Below are positions 12,966-24,884 of a stretch of 64,000 nucleotides of DNA, in pieces. How positions within the stretch are numbered: position 1 is the stretch's first letter; each line of letters opens with the position of its first letter. The DNA is from Siderastrea siderea (Eukaryota; Cnidaria; Anthozoa; Scleractinia; Rhizangiidae). The stretch is from positions 1,312,201-1,376,200 of the forward strand of contig OZ034975.1 in NCBI GenBank assembly GCA_964030785.1. Reading direction: 5' to 3'. The position numbers were made by a program, and so were the translations under genes. The notes under the pieces were generated by a model. It saw nothing but the letters and a program-made list of their open reading frames with translations. It was not told the DNA's origin and searched no databases.

Positions 12966-13372
12966 AATAAGACATTCCTTGTAGAAGACCGAATTGCTAT
13001 CGAGAGCCTTTCAAAGTTAAAATTGCAATGAAACAAAATTTTGCCTCCTACTTTTTCAAGATACGAATCTAAGAAAAGTTTCCACCCTGCAGTATATGGA
13101 TCTAAATATCTCTTTATACACATTATTCTCTGTGTAGAAATCATTGAGTCGATGTCAGGCATATTGAGGCCTCCTTTCTCAACTGGATTTATTAGTGTAG
13201 TTCGCTTTATTTTGTCTTTACCTTTCCATACAAAGGTGTAGAGGAGTGAGTTAAGTTTTTTAGTGAAGTCTTTTTTACAAGAAACTAAAGCTGCGCGGTA
13301 TAAAATTTTTGGAATAACGAATGATTTAATTACTTGTATTCTGCCGATTAGTGTGAGGCCTCTCCAACTCTA

Positions 13373-13463
13373 GACTGCGAGTAGTCTCTAATTTTGGCGA
13401 TCGCTTGTAGGGCGGGCGAAATACACACACGCGCGTGCGCTAAATTTCAGACTACTCGCAGTC
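13373..13463. mobile_element. 91-bp palindromic micro-MITE inserted in LINE RT
   Basis: The termini GACTGCGAGTAGTCT and AGACTACTCGCAGTC are perfect inverted repeats. Flanking sequence is AACTCTA on the left and AACTCCA on the right, a probable 7-bp target duplication with one difference. It interrupts the RT frame of the surrounding LINE, so it is younger than that LINE. Confidence 0.8.
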
Positions 13464-14422
13464 AACTCCAACTCCAGCCCTCTTTTGGCAAAATGTGCAT
13501 GATCACTGGTGAAGTAGACACCGAGAATTTTAACAACGTTTTTAATCTCTTCCACTCCAAATTCCTGGGGATATAGCACCTTGCTACCTAGTGGGAGGAT
13601 TTCTGTTTTTTTTTGGTTCATTTTCAAACCAGCGTATCTGCCGAAAAGTTTCACAGTGTTCATGGGAACAAAGAATGAAGGTTTGTCCCTGACAAACGAT
13701 GTCATATCGTCCGCAAAGATTACTAATTTTAATTCGTTTCCGTCGACGGTAATACCTTTTATCTGAATATTGTTGCGTATGTCAATTGCCAGAATCTCAA
13801 GAGCGATAATGAAAAGAAGCGGAGAAAGAGGGTCTCCTTGGCGAACACCGCGCTTGAGTTGAAAGAAGGAAGTGGCAAAACCGTTATTGATCACACAACT
13901 CGATGTGTTGTTGTAAAATGTTTTTATCGAGGCAATAAAAGATTTCCCGAAACCAAAGGTTTCTAAAGGTTTTAAAAGAAAGTCCCAATTAAGCGAATCA
14001 AAAGCTTTTTCAAAATCTATAGCAGTCAGAATACCACTATAGTTTTTTAATTTTGTGAAATCAATAACATCATTGATGGTACGAACTGCGTTGAAAATAG
14101 TTCGACCCTTGACGAATGCGTTTTGATCATAGTGAATAATGTGGGGGAGGACTTTCTCCAGTCTTTTAGAGATTGCCTTTGAGCCGATCTTGACATCAAC
14201 GTTGACTGAGGAAATTGGTCTCCAGTTCTTAATGAGCCTCCTATCTCGGTTTTTCTTCTCTATAAGAGTGATTACAGCTTCTTTCTGAGTTGTAGAAAGC
14301 TCACCATGACGGTAGGAGAAGTTTAGGGAATCCACCAAGTTCCTCCCGATTTCAGGCCAAAACACTTTATAAAATTCCGCAGACAAACCATCGTTTCCTG
14401 GCGATTTGTTATTTTTGAACAA
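13388..14422 (-). pseudogene. LINE reverse transcriptase domain (broken)
   Basis: The open frame of 344 codons contains KSPGNDGLSAEFYK near its start, a palm segment AIDFEKAFDSLNW, the GVRQGDPLSPLLF motif and the FADD catalytic box (LVIFADDMTSF). This order is that of an L1/Tx1-type reverse transcriptase. Residues upstream of the first ATG continue the domain in shifted frames to about 14560. The C-terminal ~20 residues are not LINE sequence; they are read out of the 91-bp insertion at 13373-13463. The copy is non-functional. Confidence 0.85.
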
Positions 14423-14599
14423 AGAAAGGACATTTAAAACACTCTGCTTACGTTAGCTCACCCTCGCACATGTCACGCATTTCCGGCGATAATTTAGGAA
14501 TATAAGCAGAGTTTAGAAAAGGGCATGACGACAGGTCGACAGTATCATCAGTTTTCAACCGACGAAGTTGAGTTAGAGCAGTCGTGTCAAGAGCGTCGA

Positions 14600-16612
14600 C
14601 CGGTTTGGTCGGTCAAAATACGTCGTGTAAGGCTCACAAGGTGTGTATTTCGCTATGGCCTACGGGATGGGATGACGAATTCTGCAGTTAAGCCCATCGA
14701 TTAGTCAGGAGTACCTGACGGGGCCGCTCGACAAAAAACCCGCTCGACAGGCTAGAATTGAGCTGGCTGGGAAAGTTAAACATTAGATAGTTGACTGCCT
14801 GGGATGTTTCGTAAACACCCGGCTTGCTGGGAAATTGGCTTTGGCTGGGGAAAAATGGCTTGTCTGTTTTTTTTCCTGGCTATTAGACTCTAAAAACAAA
14901 TTGTGGTCTGACTACGAGCAGTCTCCGTTCCCGCTCAGGGATAGTAGATCAAAAAGAACACGCCAGCGACCGCGGAAATCACCTGGGGCATGGAAACGTG
15001 ACGCGCGCGTGAATAGCCGCTAACAAGCAAGCGAACGCGAAACAGGTAGAGAGGGGCGTGTCAACAGCTACATGTTAACATCAGCTGTCATTTTTTAAAA
15101 GAGGTAATACGAAACTCTTATTTTGAATGAATAAATCGGTTGAGCTCGGTAAACGTTTACCTTTTTCGTTTGAACTGGTTGTCGAGATACGGTTCGAGAT
15201 GGCTATCTCCGCGGCAATCCCCGCAAAGTAGCAACGTTAGGGTGAGTGATTTTTTTTCGGTGTGAATCAGTTTAGTTATTTTTCTTATTTTGAAGTAATA
15301 AAAGCCCGTAATAGGATGAATTTTGCGCTCCTCGGAAGATTCATGATTCGTCTCACTGAAGCCAGGATTGGGGCGATCATGGTCACAAAATAATTCTGGA
15401 AATTTGCCCATGAAAGGAGTTCACAGACGAAATTTGTGCTTTCTGAGATATAAAAAAAGCAATTACAAAAAAGTAGATCTGCTAATTTTGTTTACCGCTT
15501 TGTGAATGTGATACAATTGAGACGGACAACTCATAGCTGCTCATGCTTGAAACCCCGGGTATACACAAAGCTGTGAAATCGGCTTTAATATTGGCCGAAT
15601 TTAGAACTTGAGGGATTTGCTTTCATTCCTAAAGCTCTGCGGATGTCTTCGGAAACTGAAGACATTTGGAAAGCGAGAAGAAAGCCATTTTTAACCTTAG
15701 GCAAAATGTTTCATTCATCCACGCTAACAGAACTCATTAGTCAACTCTGAGTCAATTGTAACGAATTTTAGGCGCGATTTCCGCCGCTCACTCGGGTCCG
15801 GCTTTCTTCCCCGAAAACCGACTAGTAATCGAGCCTACAGACCGCGTCGTGTAAGACACTGCTCGTGTTTGTGACATAATTTTGCAGCACGGTTTCTACG
15901 TCTGTTTCGATTATTACTGACAAGATGCGCGGTTCAAAGTTGCAATCTGGAAAAAAGGTCACCGGAAGTGGCGGACAAGATATGCCACCTCGCGGGTGAG
16001 ATGTTGTAACCTTCCGATTTTATCACGTTTACTCTATTGAACACCAGGAAGATGAAACTATTTGGGCTCTCCAGTCTCTTAGGATGTGCATTTTTTCGAG
16101 TAAGACTCCTGGCGTAATAGCATGTTCTACCTTTTAAGTAACCTTTTTCTGCTTTTTTGAGGAAATATTATCTGCTGAAATGATTCCAGCTCTCCCGCCG
16201 GTTTTATGTCACTTTCACCAGTTTTGTCACATTCTTTGTGGTGGGGGCGGGGGGGAGGGGGTAGTTTACTGTCTTCTTCAAAACACATCTCAAAGTACAG
16301 TTTTTTCAGTACAAATTTTTCGGTTGCTTCTATTACGATGGAGTGAAGTACTTTATTACCCTGTTTTGTTTCCTTCTAAAAGTCAGGAGGAATGAAAGTC
16401 TCTTATTTATTACAATTTTTGAAGTATTAAATGTAAATAATTATAAAACTACGAAATATTGCCCTTCGGAAATAATGAAATGTCGCTGTCGCAAAAAGTC
16501 ATTTGAGTAAGTCGTAACTCTGATAGGTTTTAAATGATACATTTAAAAGTGCTTTATTTAGACACATTTTCTAAAATGACTGATGTATTCTTAAACATTT
16601 TGCCTTTTTACG
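14600..16612. other. Intergenic, repeat-derived, no gene
   Basis: At 14908-15060 lies a copy of a dispersed repeat beginning CTACGAGCAGTCTC, also found near 26590 and 58130. A G-rich run occurs at 16240-16262. Open frames here are short and featureless. Confidence 0.5.
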
Positions 16613-17905
16613 CTGTCGCGAATCTTTTACGGTGAATGCCTTACGACAACTAACAGTGGCTTTTGCTGCGAATCTTTGCGGCAGTTCTGTTGCGAATCTT
16701 TTACGGTGAATGCCTTACGACAACTAACAGTGGCTTTTGCTGCGAATCTTTGCGGCAGTTCTGTTGCGAATCTTTTACGGTGAATGCCTTACGACAACTA
16801 ACAGTGGCTTTTGCTGCGAATCTTTGCGGCAGTTCTGTCGCGAATCTTTTACGGTGAATGCCTTACGACAACTGACAGTGGCTTTTGCTGCGAAACTTTG
16901 CGGCAGTTCTTTTGCAAATCTTTTACGGTTATTGCCTTACGACAACTGACAATGGCTTTTGCTGCGAATCTTTGCGGCAGTTCTTTTGCAAATCTTTTAC
17001 GGTGAATGCCTTACGACAACTGACAATGGCTTTTGCTGCGAAACTTTGCGGCAGTTCTTTTGCAAATCTTTTACGGTGATTGCCTTACGACAACTGACAA
17101 TGGCTTTTGCTGCGAATCTTTGCGGCAGTTCTGTCGCGAATCTTTTACGGTGAATGCCTTGCGACAACTGACAGTGGCTTTTGCTGCGAAACTTTGCGGC
17201 AGTTCTTTTGCAAATCTTTTACGGTGATTGCCTTACGACAACTGACAATGGCTTTTGCTGCGAATCTTTGCGGCAGTTCTGTCGCGAATCTTTTACGGTG
17301 AATGCCTTGCGACAACTGACAGTGGCTTTTGCTGCGAAACTTTGCGGCAGTTCTTTTGTAAATCTTTTACGATGATTGCCTTACGACAACTGACAATGGC
17401 TTTTGCTGCGAATCTTTGCGGCAGTTCTGTCGCGAATCTTTTACGGTGAATGCCTTATGACAACTGACAGTGGCTTTTGCTGCGAATCTTTGCGGCAGTT
17501 CTGTCGCGAATCTTTTACGGTGAATGCCTTACGACAACTGACAGCGGCTTTTGCTGCGAATCTTTGCGGCAGTTCTGTTGCGAATCTTTTACGGTGAATG
17601 CCTTACGACAACTAACAGTGGCTTTTGCTGCGAATCTTTGCGGCAGTTCTGTTGCGAATCTTTTACGGTGAATGCCTTACGACAACTGACAGTGGCTTTT
17701 GCTGCGAATCTTTGCGGCAGTTCTGTCGCGAATCTTTTACGGTGAATGCCTTACGACAACTGACAGTAGCTTTTGCTGCGAATCTTTGCGGCAGTTCTGT
17801 CGCGAATCTTTTACGGTGAATGCCTTACAACAACTGACACTGGCTTTTGCTGCAAATCTTTGCGGTAGTTATGTCGCGAATCAATTGACAATGACGTTTG
17901 TTTCG
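16613..17905. repeat. 74-bp minisatellite, about 17 copies
   Basis: The unit is 74 bp (core GGTGAATGCCTTACGACAAC, then TGGCTTTTGCTGCGAATC), repeated head-to-tail with few indels. Two variant types, one with GCGAATCTTTG and one with GCGAAACTTTG plus TTCTTTTGCAAAT, alternate between about 16885 and 17400 and make a 148-bp dimer. Because 74 is not a multiple of three, a periodic series of 64-codon open frames starts every 74 bp; they are a by-product of the repeat. The last copies decay after about 17850. Confidence 0.97.
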
Positions 17906-17924
17906 AAAATTTGCAGCTACTGAC

Positions 17925-19510
17925 TTGAAACTGTTGAGTTCGTTTTTATTGATTTTTTTCGTCTAGTTGATTGAACTTGTTAAGGTTGCACTTAAGTATT
18001 TTTTTTTTGTTTTGATATTGATTTATTTGCTGACATTCCTGTTAATCAGGAACTGATAATCATGACATACGCTGGCCAACTAAATCCGAGGTTTGTCAAA
18101 TGAATCTGCCTTAGTCTTTCTTTCTCCTTGTAAGTGTGCAGTGTATAAGACTTCAGGTTCTAACGGCCTTGCATTTGTATAATTGTGATTCCTTCACTAT
18201 CGTTTAACTTGACACTTAATTACGACTTTTTACGCGACACTTTTTCGAGCGGTTATGAGAATTTACATTGTGCAGCTTGGGCCTCTGGCGGACTGCTTCA
18301 AAACAGTGAGTACCAATCTTTTGTTTCACCTTTGTTTGTTTGTTTATTGTTATGGGATATTAAGTGTAATCTGTGAAATGTGCGGAAAGTCTGTTTGTTT
18401 AATGTTAAATGAATTTAGTCACAATTATTGTTTGAAGCACATTTTTTTGTGTTCAATGTTCACGTGAGTAAAAAAGTCTTCCGTTTACACCGCTGCTATG
18501 AAAATTGAACTTTTACTAGCTAAACTATTTCACGTTGGGTAGTACACTTTGGTATGGTACATTTTAGCTTTCCAACGACTGTAAACTCTCCAAAAAATAA
18601 GAAATAAATAAATAAAAACGGTGTAGACAACGAAGAGTGTAGCTCATAAATAAATATACCGTTTTATTAAATTCACCCCTCCCCCCAAAAAAAGATGTGG
18701 CGCACCCCTCCCCCCCAAATGTAGTCGTTTTCGCAAAGTTTACCTCAAAAGTTCTCTGGCTGGATAAAAAATGATATATATGATCGCTTGCTGGCAAACT
18801 GGAAATATTTCCTCTACGCTGGCTGGAAGTTTCTTTTTTTGGCGATTTTAACTTTGCTGGCTCGTTGACAAACCTCAAAATTGATGCTGGCTGGGATTTT
18901 TATTGATTAAAAGTCCTGCTCGCTGGCAGTGAAGAGCGGGTATTTTTTTCCCAGGAAAGTTAAATACTAAACAAGATTGACGCGGGGACCCGCAGGTGAT
19001 GTTTAGTTCACTCTACAATCGATTTCCCCTAAACCAGTCGTTGGGTACTCCTGATTAGTACACACACGCACGCACGATAGGACAAGGGTCCACATAAAAA
19101 GTATCGTAGGTATAGAAGGACACTTCCGCCGAGCAGTGTTGGTGCAATGCTAGTGAAGGAAAGCAAGGAGGACTGATAATAACAGGAGGTGAAGTCCAGT
19201 GGCACTGTTGATGCTGGTGGGACCAAAGTATTGCTGAGACATCGTAAGGATATTATGAAAGGAAAATTCTGGTGTATGTTGATGTGGTTATGTTTATTAC
19301 TTGAAAATGTCTAGCTGCCAACGTTAAGAAAGGTTATTGGCAGGTGGGAAATCAATTACGACACGAGGCTGGATCTTCTTGGATAGTATACTATAAACGG
19401 CACAGAAGGATATACCAGTTAGTCTTTTTAATTTTTCTGCTTTACTTTTGATTTTGAACCGATTTGTTCGATTTTAGAGTTCGAGACACTGACTTGCTGA
19501 CTGCGGAAGA
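17925..19510. other. Intergenic, no gene recognised
   Basis: Contains C-rich stretches at about 18675-18715 and T/A-rich DNA. No conserved open frame or RNA gene was recognised. Confidence 0.4.
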
Positions 19511-19514
19511 GGAA

Positions 19515-20195
19515 ACCAGATTTAACGATTACGTCATAAGACATGCTTTAACGTGTTTGAGATAAAGCGACGACTTCGCTTTTTACTCATTTCTCCAGAT
19601 CGATAATCATGTTTGTATAGTGCCATATTCACAACAGTATATAAATGCTCCGCTTACAACTCTTGATAACGGCATGTTAAGTTGTGGACAAAATTTATCT
19701 TTAAATTTTAATTTTAATTCAACAAAATATTCAAAGCGATAAGACAGATGAGCTGAGTCATCCGATTTTAAACATTACGTCATTCGGTAACACAAAAGAC
19801 AAAATACTGCTACAATTTTCGTCACGCCGGTTAGCACGTTGAGATTCTGACGATGTGTTTGTCTTTATCGATAACCATGTTTTTATAGTGCCCTATTCAC
19901 AACAGTATATAAATACATTGCTCACACTTGGTAAAAGCATGTTCAGTTGTGGACAAATGTATATCAACATTTAATTTTTTAGTTTAATTCAACAAAATTA
20001 AATATTCAAAGCGATAAGACAGATGAGCTGAGTCATCAGATTTTAAACATAACGTCATTCGGTAACGCAAAGGGCAAAATACTGTCACAATTTTCGTTAC
20101 GCCAGTTAGCACGTTGAACCAAGTAAAAACATTTGTCGAGGGTGGAGTGGGTCAAAACGACTGGTAAATGCCTATAATGCGCTTTCTTGTAACCT
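19515..20195. repeat. Repeated TATA/AP-1-like module, two tandem copies
   Basis: A unit of about 270 bp occurs twice (about 19600-19845 and 19865-20120). Each has, in order, CACAACAGTATATAAAT (TATA-like), GTTGTGGACAAA, AAAGCGATAAGACAGATGAG, GCTGAGTCATC (AP-1/MARE-like) and AACGTCATTCGGTAAC. A third, diverged relative lies at 26756-27195. The composition is that of a promoter or LTR; no attached coding region was identified. Confidence 0.7.
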
Positions 20196-20601
20196 GTACG
20201 ATAGAGCATAGCAATGATTTATTTCGTATTTGCATTCACAATTTGGCTCAAGGAGCTCTTGACATGATTAAAGGAAACTGTGCACAAAGTGTGGTTCCCA
20301 GGTATGGGGAAAAGTTCAATTCTTTTGGGCTGTTACGGTGCCCATACTGATCAATCGTGAAGATGTGGTTACTTTTATATTGGGAAATTTGTCGCCCATT
20401 TTTTGAAATGCGTCTGTTTTGAGAATTTTTGTTCCGGGTTTTGAGGGAGACCGACCAAAAGAAAGCGAAAAATGATCTTGAGTGAAGAATGCATAGTCTG
20501 TGGAGTTATGTTTGGTGAGGAGAGGGTGAATAATTCAGTTGACCTCCTTTCCCGGGTATTGGTCGCCTTTTCAGTTGGTCAAATTTAAGCGTTAGTTACG
20601 G

Positions 20602-21896
20602 TTACACACTTTTACTGCAACTTGCTGTTACAGATGCTTGAATGTTATTGAAGCTGCAGTCACGCACGGCTCGCTTGCTTTCTTTTCGAGACGAACCAAC
20701 ACTTCGTCGGTTCTGCACGCATTGCGAGCCTCTGTTTTCAGCATGGAGGTCAGCATAGAAAGAAAAAATTTCATCCGCAATTGTTTTGGGGTTTGTGGTC
20801 TCTTTTACATTTTTTTGTAACAACTTTCTTACAGAGCTCTTTTTCTTTTTATTGTTTTCTAGGTTCAAAAAATACTTTGTGTTTCTTTCACCTTTCTCGT
20901 ACCATGTGGCACGAGAACGAATAATTGAACCTGTTATGATGTAATTGTATTCGTTTTCGTATTCCAATTTCACCCTTTCTAAATTCTCAATATTTTTTTC
21001 TTGTTGGAGACGCAGCTACTGCTTCATCTCATGCCCTTAATTTGGTCTCAATTAATTTCATGGAGTCTCTTCTCTGGCGAGCTTTTTGTTTGCTATAAGA
21101 AATAGTTTCTTGGCGAGCCTTGTGTTTAATCCAATCCCACACTATTCTCGGGTCGCTGCAGAAGTCAATTTCCGCCTTCCATTCTGGAAACTTTTCACGC
21201 ATCATTAGGACATAGTTATTGTCCTCTAGAAGGCTATTGTTTAGTTTCCAAAAGGACGGGCCGTGTTGTTGTTCGCCTATGCTATCTATTACAAGAACAA
21301 CCGCTGAGTGGTCAGTTTTAATAGCAGGCACAATATCGACTGTGGCAACGTCATCTTGTAATAGGTCGCTGATGAACCAGTAGTCTAGTCGTCTTTGGAT
21401 GAAAGGAGATTTTTGTCTCCAAGTAAAGCTCCTGCAAGCGGGATTTCGAATTCGCCAAATATCAATTAACTCATTCTCCAATAACGTGTCATCTAAACGA
21501 TTGACGGAATATTTAAGAGTCTGATTTCCACCTAAGCCGTCGAGAGAGGGGTTTAGAGTCACGTTGAAATCTCCACCGAGTAAAATTTTGCATTCTTTGT
21601 AGTGATCTTCTTCGTTAATAAGATCGGATAATTTTTCAAAAAATTGAGATTGCTGAGTTGTCAGATTTGGTGCGTATATATTTAGCAACAAAAAAGGAAC
21701 GTCTTGAATAATGGCCTCCAAAAGAATAAATCTTCCTTCCTCGTCTGGCTTAACTGATTTAAGTTCGAAATCAAGCGTATTCCGTATGAGTATGGCGGCC
21801 CCACGACTATGAGGAGAGCCGTGAACGAAGAAGAAATCACCGCGCCATTGCGATTTCCATTGATTATTATTATTCCTAAGCGATGAAGGCTCATTC
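20602..21896 (-). pseudogene. L1/Tx1-like LINE fragment: APE endonuclease and pre-RT region
   Basis: Minus-strand frame at 21896-21029 encodes most of an apurinic-type endonuclease: GRFILLEAIIQ, LLNIYAPN, the GGDFN metal-binding motif near 21570, FTWRQKSPFIQRRLDYWF and KTDHSAV (the catalytic DH). A second frame (20973 to about 20700) continues into the linker before RT (ATWYEKGERNTKYFLNLE). The first ~60 endonuclease residues and all of RT are absent, and the two frames are shifted. The open frame upstream of 21896 is readthrough into acyltransferase-derived DNA, not LINE. The nearest RT of the same type and strand is at 13.4-14.6 kb; whether both come from one split element is unproven. Confidence 0.85.
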
Positions 21897-22004
21897 ATAA
21901 ATTTGGATGGGGAGGGGGAGTATCTAAAGTGCGCTCCAACCTCACGTTTATATTCGTGCTGTTTTCCAATCCATGTTCCAATCGTAAGGTAGCTGCCAAT
22001 CCAC

Positions 22005-24380
22005 GCTAACTTCAGTGTCCCTTGGTACTCCGCATACATCCCTGTAATTATCAAACAACTCTTTCAGTTTCTTTTTATACTTCGAGTGCAGTTCATTAAT
22101 TTCTTGCTCGCTTGGATTTTCCATTTTTTCCACTGGAATAGGCGATCCCACTGAAAGCCAAGAAAAATGATTATAAGATTGAAGCACATTTGACTAAATT
22201 CCGTCTTTCAAACCTGAGATCAGCGGGGTTTTTTTTGCTGGTTAAAATAAAGAAAAAAGAGCGCATGATAAAAAAAATTAATTTAAATGTAATTTGTCTA
22301 CCCACGAAACACTTAGGAGCTCGGAAGCTGGTTAAGACGTGTTCGTGCGCTCCAGATCTAATTGGAATTTGGAAGTGTTGGTTTTTGTGGAGAGGGGAAA
22401 ACCAGCGTACCCGGAGAAAAACCTCTTGGAGCAAGGATGAGAACCAACAAGAAACTCAACCCACATATGATAGCGGGACCGGGACCAGGCGGTCGAACCC
22501 GGGCCACATTGGTGGGAGGCGAGCGCTCTCACCACTGTGCCATCCCTGCTCCCTGCAAAGCAAGCCCTTGTTTCATGCTTCGAAGGAGCCTGGACAGTAT
22601 CAGTTGTTCCCTTGCATAGCTATTTTACCAGGAAGTCTTTTCGATACAAAGTCGTTTTGCTACAAATTTAAGTCGTTTCGCTACAAAGTCTGCCACACCC
22701 ACAATTTAACAGCTCGTGGTCAGTGAACATTGGAAATTTAGTGCATCAATAATTTTTTATCACTAGAGATATAATAAAATTAATATTACTTAATTTTTCT
22801 TGAAACTCACCCACAACTGTTATAGGCCGTGGATATGGCAGTATTGCAAACCGCGCAAACATAACCTGCATGACTCCCTTCAGGAAAACTTTTGTCCACT
22901 TCTCCCACTTGCTACGACCAGATTTGTAAGTCTGGAGAAACTTGAATTTTGGTTGTTTCTTAAAGACATCATTTTGTCCAAATCCAAACACTGGAACCAA
23001 AGGACAGCTAGAAATAAAAGACAGAATAAATTTCAGTGCTCTTTGTTGAAGACATGGCTGAAGATCCCCTTCTATCTTCTCAAGCATATGGCACTTTAAC
23101 AACACCACCCCCTTAAAAAAACCATAACCCCCTCCATCTTCCAGCAACTGATATAGGTTTGACACTGACTCCAGTCATTTCTCTTATTAGCCAGCCATCA
23201 TCTGTGTGAAAATGACCACACCTAGTAATTAATACCCCTTCTTTTTTCTCTCTTTTTTTTACGAGCAACTTGCCTTGAACTTCCCGCTTTTGCTCAGCCA
23301 AATAAACTCTTGCCCTTGACTTTCAATTTTCATCCTGTGGGCCGGTTTCTTGAATGACGCTGGTATTTGTTTACCGTTGGGGGTCGGGTGGGGTGAGACA
23401 AACAAGTTTTATGCCCCTTGAAGGCTTTTCTTGTTGTTGGGTTGCAGGAAACAGAGTTGATGGGAAAACACGGGATACTACAATTGTCTCTCCCCTTTTA
23501 CTTTCCATCACCCATAATGAGAAAAATGACTGGGAACAAGTAAGCTGGGTTTGACTTCAACTGCGAGCAGTCAATATATTTCTTTAAGGATAGCAGAGCA
23601 TGCAAAGAACTGGAAATGCAAATGGTGTGATCTGAGGGGCAAGCAGCAAAGACAGATACAAGCCCAAGGGCGCACGTTAACTTGCAGCTCACACCTTTGC
23701 CATTCACACCTTGGATTACGCCATTCCTAATTATTAGCTTTGTGTGCTCTTTGCTTTCCTTGAAGAACAATAAATGACTGTTCGTAGCCTAGGTTTGATA
23801 GCTATCCTCTGAAGCATTAGCACTTGGTTATGGTTTGTTTACTTATTATGACACCAGCAACAGATTACACTACAACTCTACTACATGAACTGGTCACAAG
23901 AATGTCCACTTACCATGTGACTAATAAAGCTACTAACTCTAAGAATTATTTTTTAATGTTCATTGTTTTGTGACCGATTAGATGCAAGATCAAACCATAA
24001 CACGAAAACCGCAAATCACAAAATTAACTCCCATTAATATGGCTTGTAGCTCATTTATCTCATTTCTGATTGGTCTTCTTTCCCAACACAATAACATTCC
24101 AGAAATAATTCCATGCAGTGTTCAATAATTCCAGCATTCATAGTGTATATTGTGATCAAAGAAAATACCCAGTCTCCAATGCCATCTTAATAAAGCCTCG
24201 CCGTCTCTCTAATGTAAGAGCCAGGATAAAGGTTAAGTACTTCTGAGGAGCCACCGACAGCTATGGCAACAGAATGACCTGAAGCTTGCTGAGTCAGTAC
24301 AAACTTACAGCTGTCACGACTGACATTTATGACCCCAAGAGCCATGACAACTTCACGAAAGATAGGAGACCACCCCATAA
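22005..24380 (-). pseudogene. DGAT2/MOGAT-family acyltransferase copy A, exons 2-4 (broken)
   Basis: Three exons match copy C exon by exon: exon 2 at 24169-24380, exon 3 at 22811-23007, exon 4 from 22150 down to about 22005, all with the same GT-AG borders. Exon 3 is intact and carries CPLVPVFGFGQND. Exon 2 is 212 bp against 220 bp in C and B: an 8-bp loss after PGSYI shifts the frame to an early stop. Exon 4 lacks 14 bp that contain the stop codon in C, so its frame runs on into flanking DNA. Family members transfer an acyl group from acyl-CoA to mono- or diacylglycerol in the ER membrane; this copy cannot. Exon 1 lies 8.8 kb away at 33.2-33.5 kb. A SINE is in the third intron. Confidence 0.9.
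22360..22550 (-). repeat. tRNA-derived SINE
   Basis: Read on the minus strand it starts GCAGGGATGGCACAGTGGTG (A-box-like), has GGGTTCGA (B-box) about 50 bp on, and continues with a body ending in TTTTCTCCGGGTACGCTGG and CCTCTCCACAAAAACCAAC. This matches the structure of a common cnidarian tRNA-type SINE. The same intron of copy C lacks it, so it inserted after the A/C duplication. Confidence 0.85.
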
Positions 24381-24540
24381 CTGCGATAAAACAAATCATG
24401 TTTTTGTGTTAGTTAATGTGTTAAAAGTGGTGATCCAGGAAAGAAAGGAAGGCAAATACAAGTAAGATAAAGCAAATTGTCCTTGTTTAGTTAATAACAC
24501 TTACAAGTAACACTTTCAAATATAAAAACAATAAATACGA

Positions 24541-24700
24541 AGGGTTGATCCAAGAGAAGGGATGAGGGGGTTACATTCCCCCTCCCCCCTCTCCATTACG
24601 AGAGTTAAAAATAAAACTGTAATAAAGCAAATGGTGCTTCTTTTAGTTATTACATTTATTTTTATAATACTCTACCATTATTTGATAGTACTCCACCTCC
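24541..24700. repeat. Edge of the A/C segmental duplication
   Basis: The stretch starting GATCCAAGAGAAGGGATGAG is shared with 62460-62590. Beyond about 24700 the two loci diverge. The whole block 21900-24700 corresponds to 59950-62590. Confidence 0.8.
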
Positions 24701-24884
24701 AGATAGTATCAGTCATAATGGTAAGGGGGACGTTAGTGGATTCTTTGTGTTTTGCGATAATTCTCTTATACGGCTTACTCAAAGTGTTTGCTTGGAGTTC
24801 GTACAAACAGAGTCACGCTAATATATTACTAATGTTAGCCTTCTAAATATTAAGATTTTTAATGTCATTTCTTCCCTTTTTCAG

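Larger units (their letters stand above)
11720..14600 (-). mobile_element. Degenerate L1/Tx1-like LINE, RT and 3' part
   Basis: Read on the minus strand, a reverse transcriptase (14422 to 13388), a C-terminal connecting region (13162 to 12504, in several frames) and a Cys/His end domain (12347 to 12084) lie in the order expected of an L1-type ORF2. The 3' end is an A-rich stretch near 11720-11760. Frameshifts separate the parts, and a 91-bp insertion at 13373-13463 breaks the RT frame. The endonuclease half is not attached here; a matching type of endonuclease piece lies at 20.6-21.9 kb on the same strand. Confidence 0.85.

Noticed and set aside
16663..17923. Overlapping 64-codon ORFs every 74 bp
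   Set aside because: By-product of a 74-bp repeat, read in three frames with a fixed stop; not genes.
11720..21896. One LINE split by a 6-kb insertion between 14.6 and 20.6 kb
   Set aside because: Strand and domain order fit, but I could not match the break points or find a target duplication, so two independent fragments are equally likely.
21897..22054. N-terminal 50 codons of the LINE endonuclease frame
   Set aside because: This part matches the 3' flank of copy C (59960-60060), so it is acyltransferase-locus DNA fused by chance to the LINE frame.
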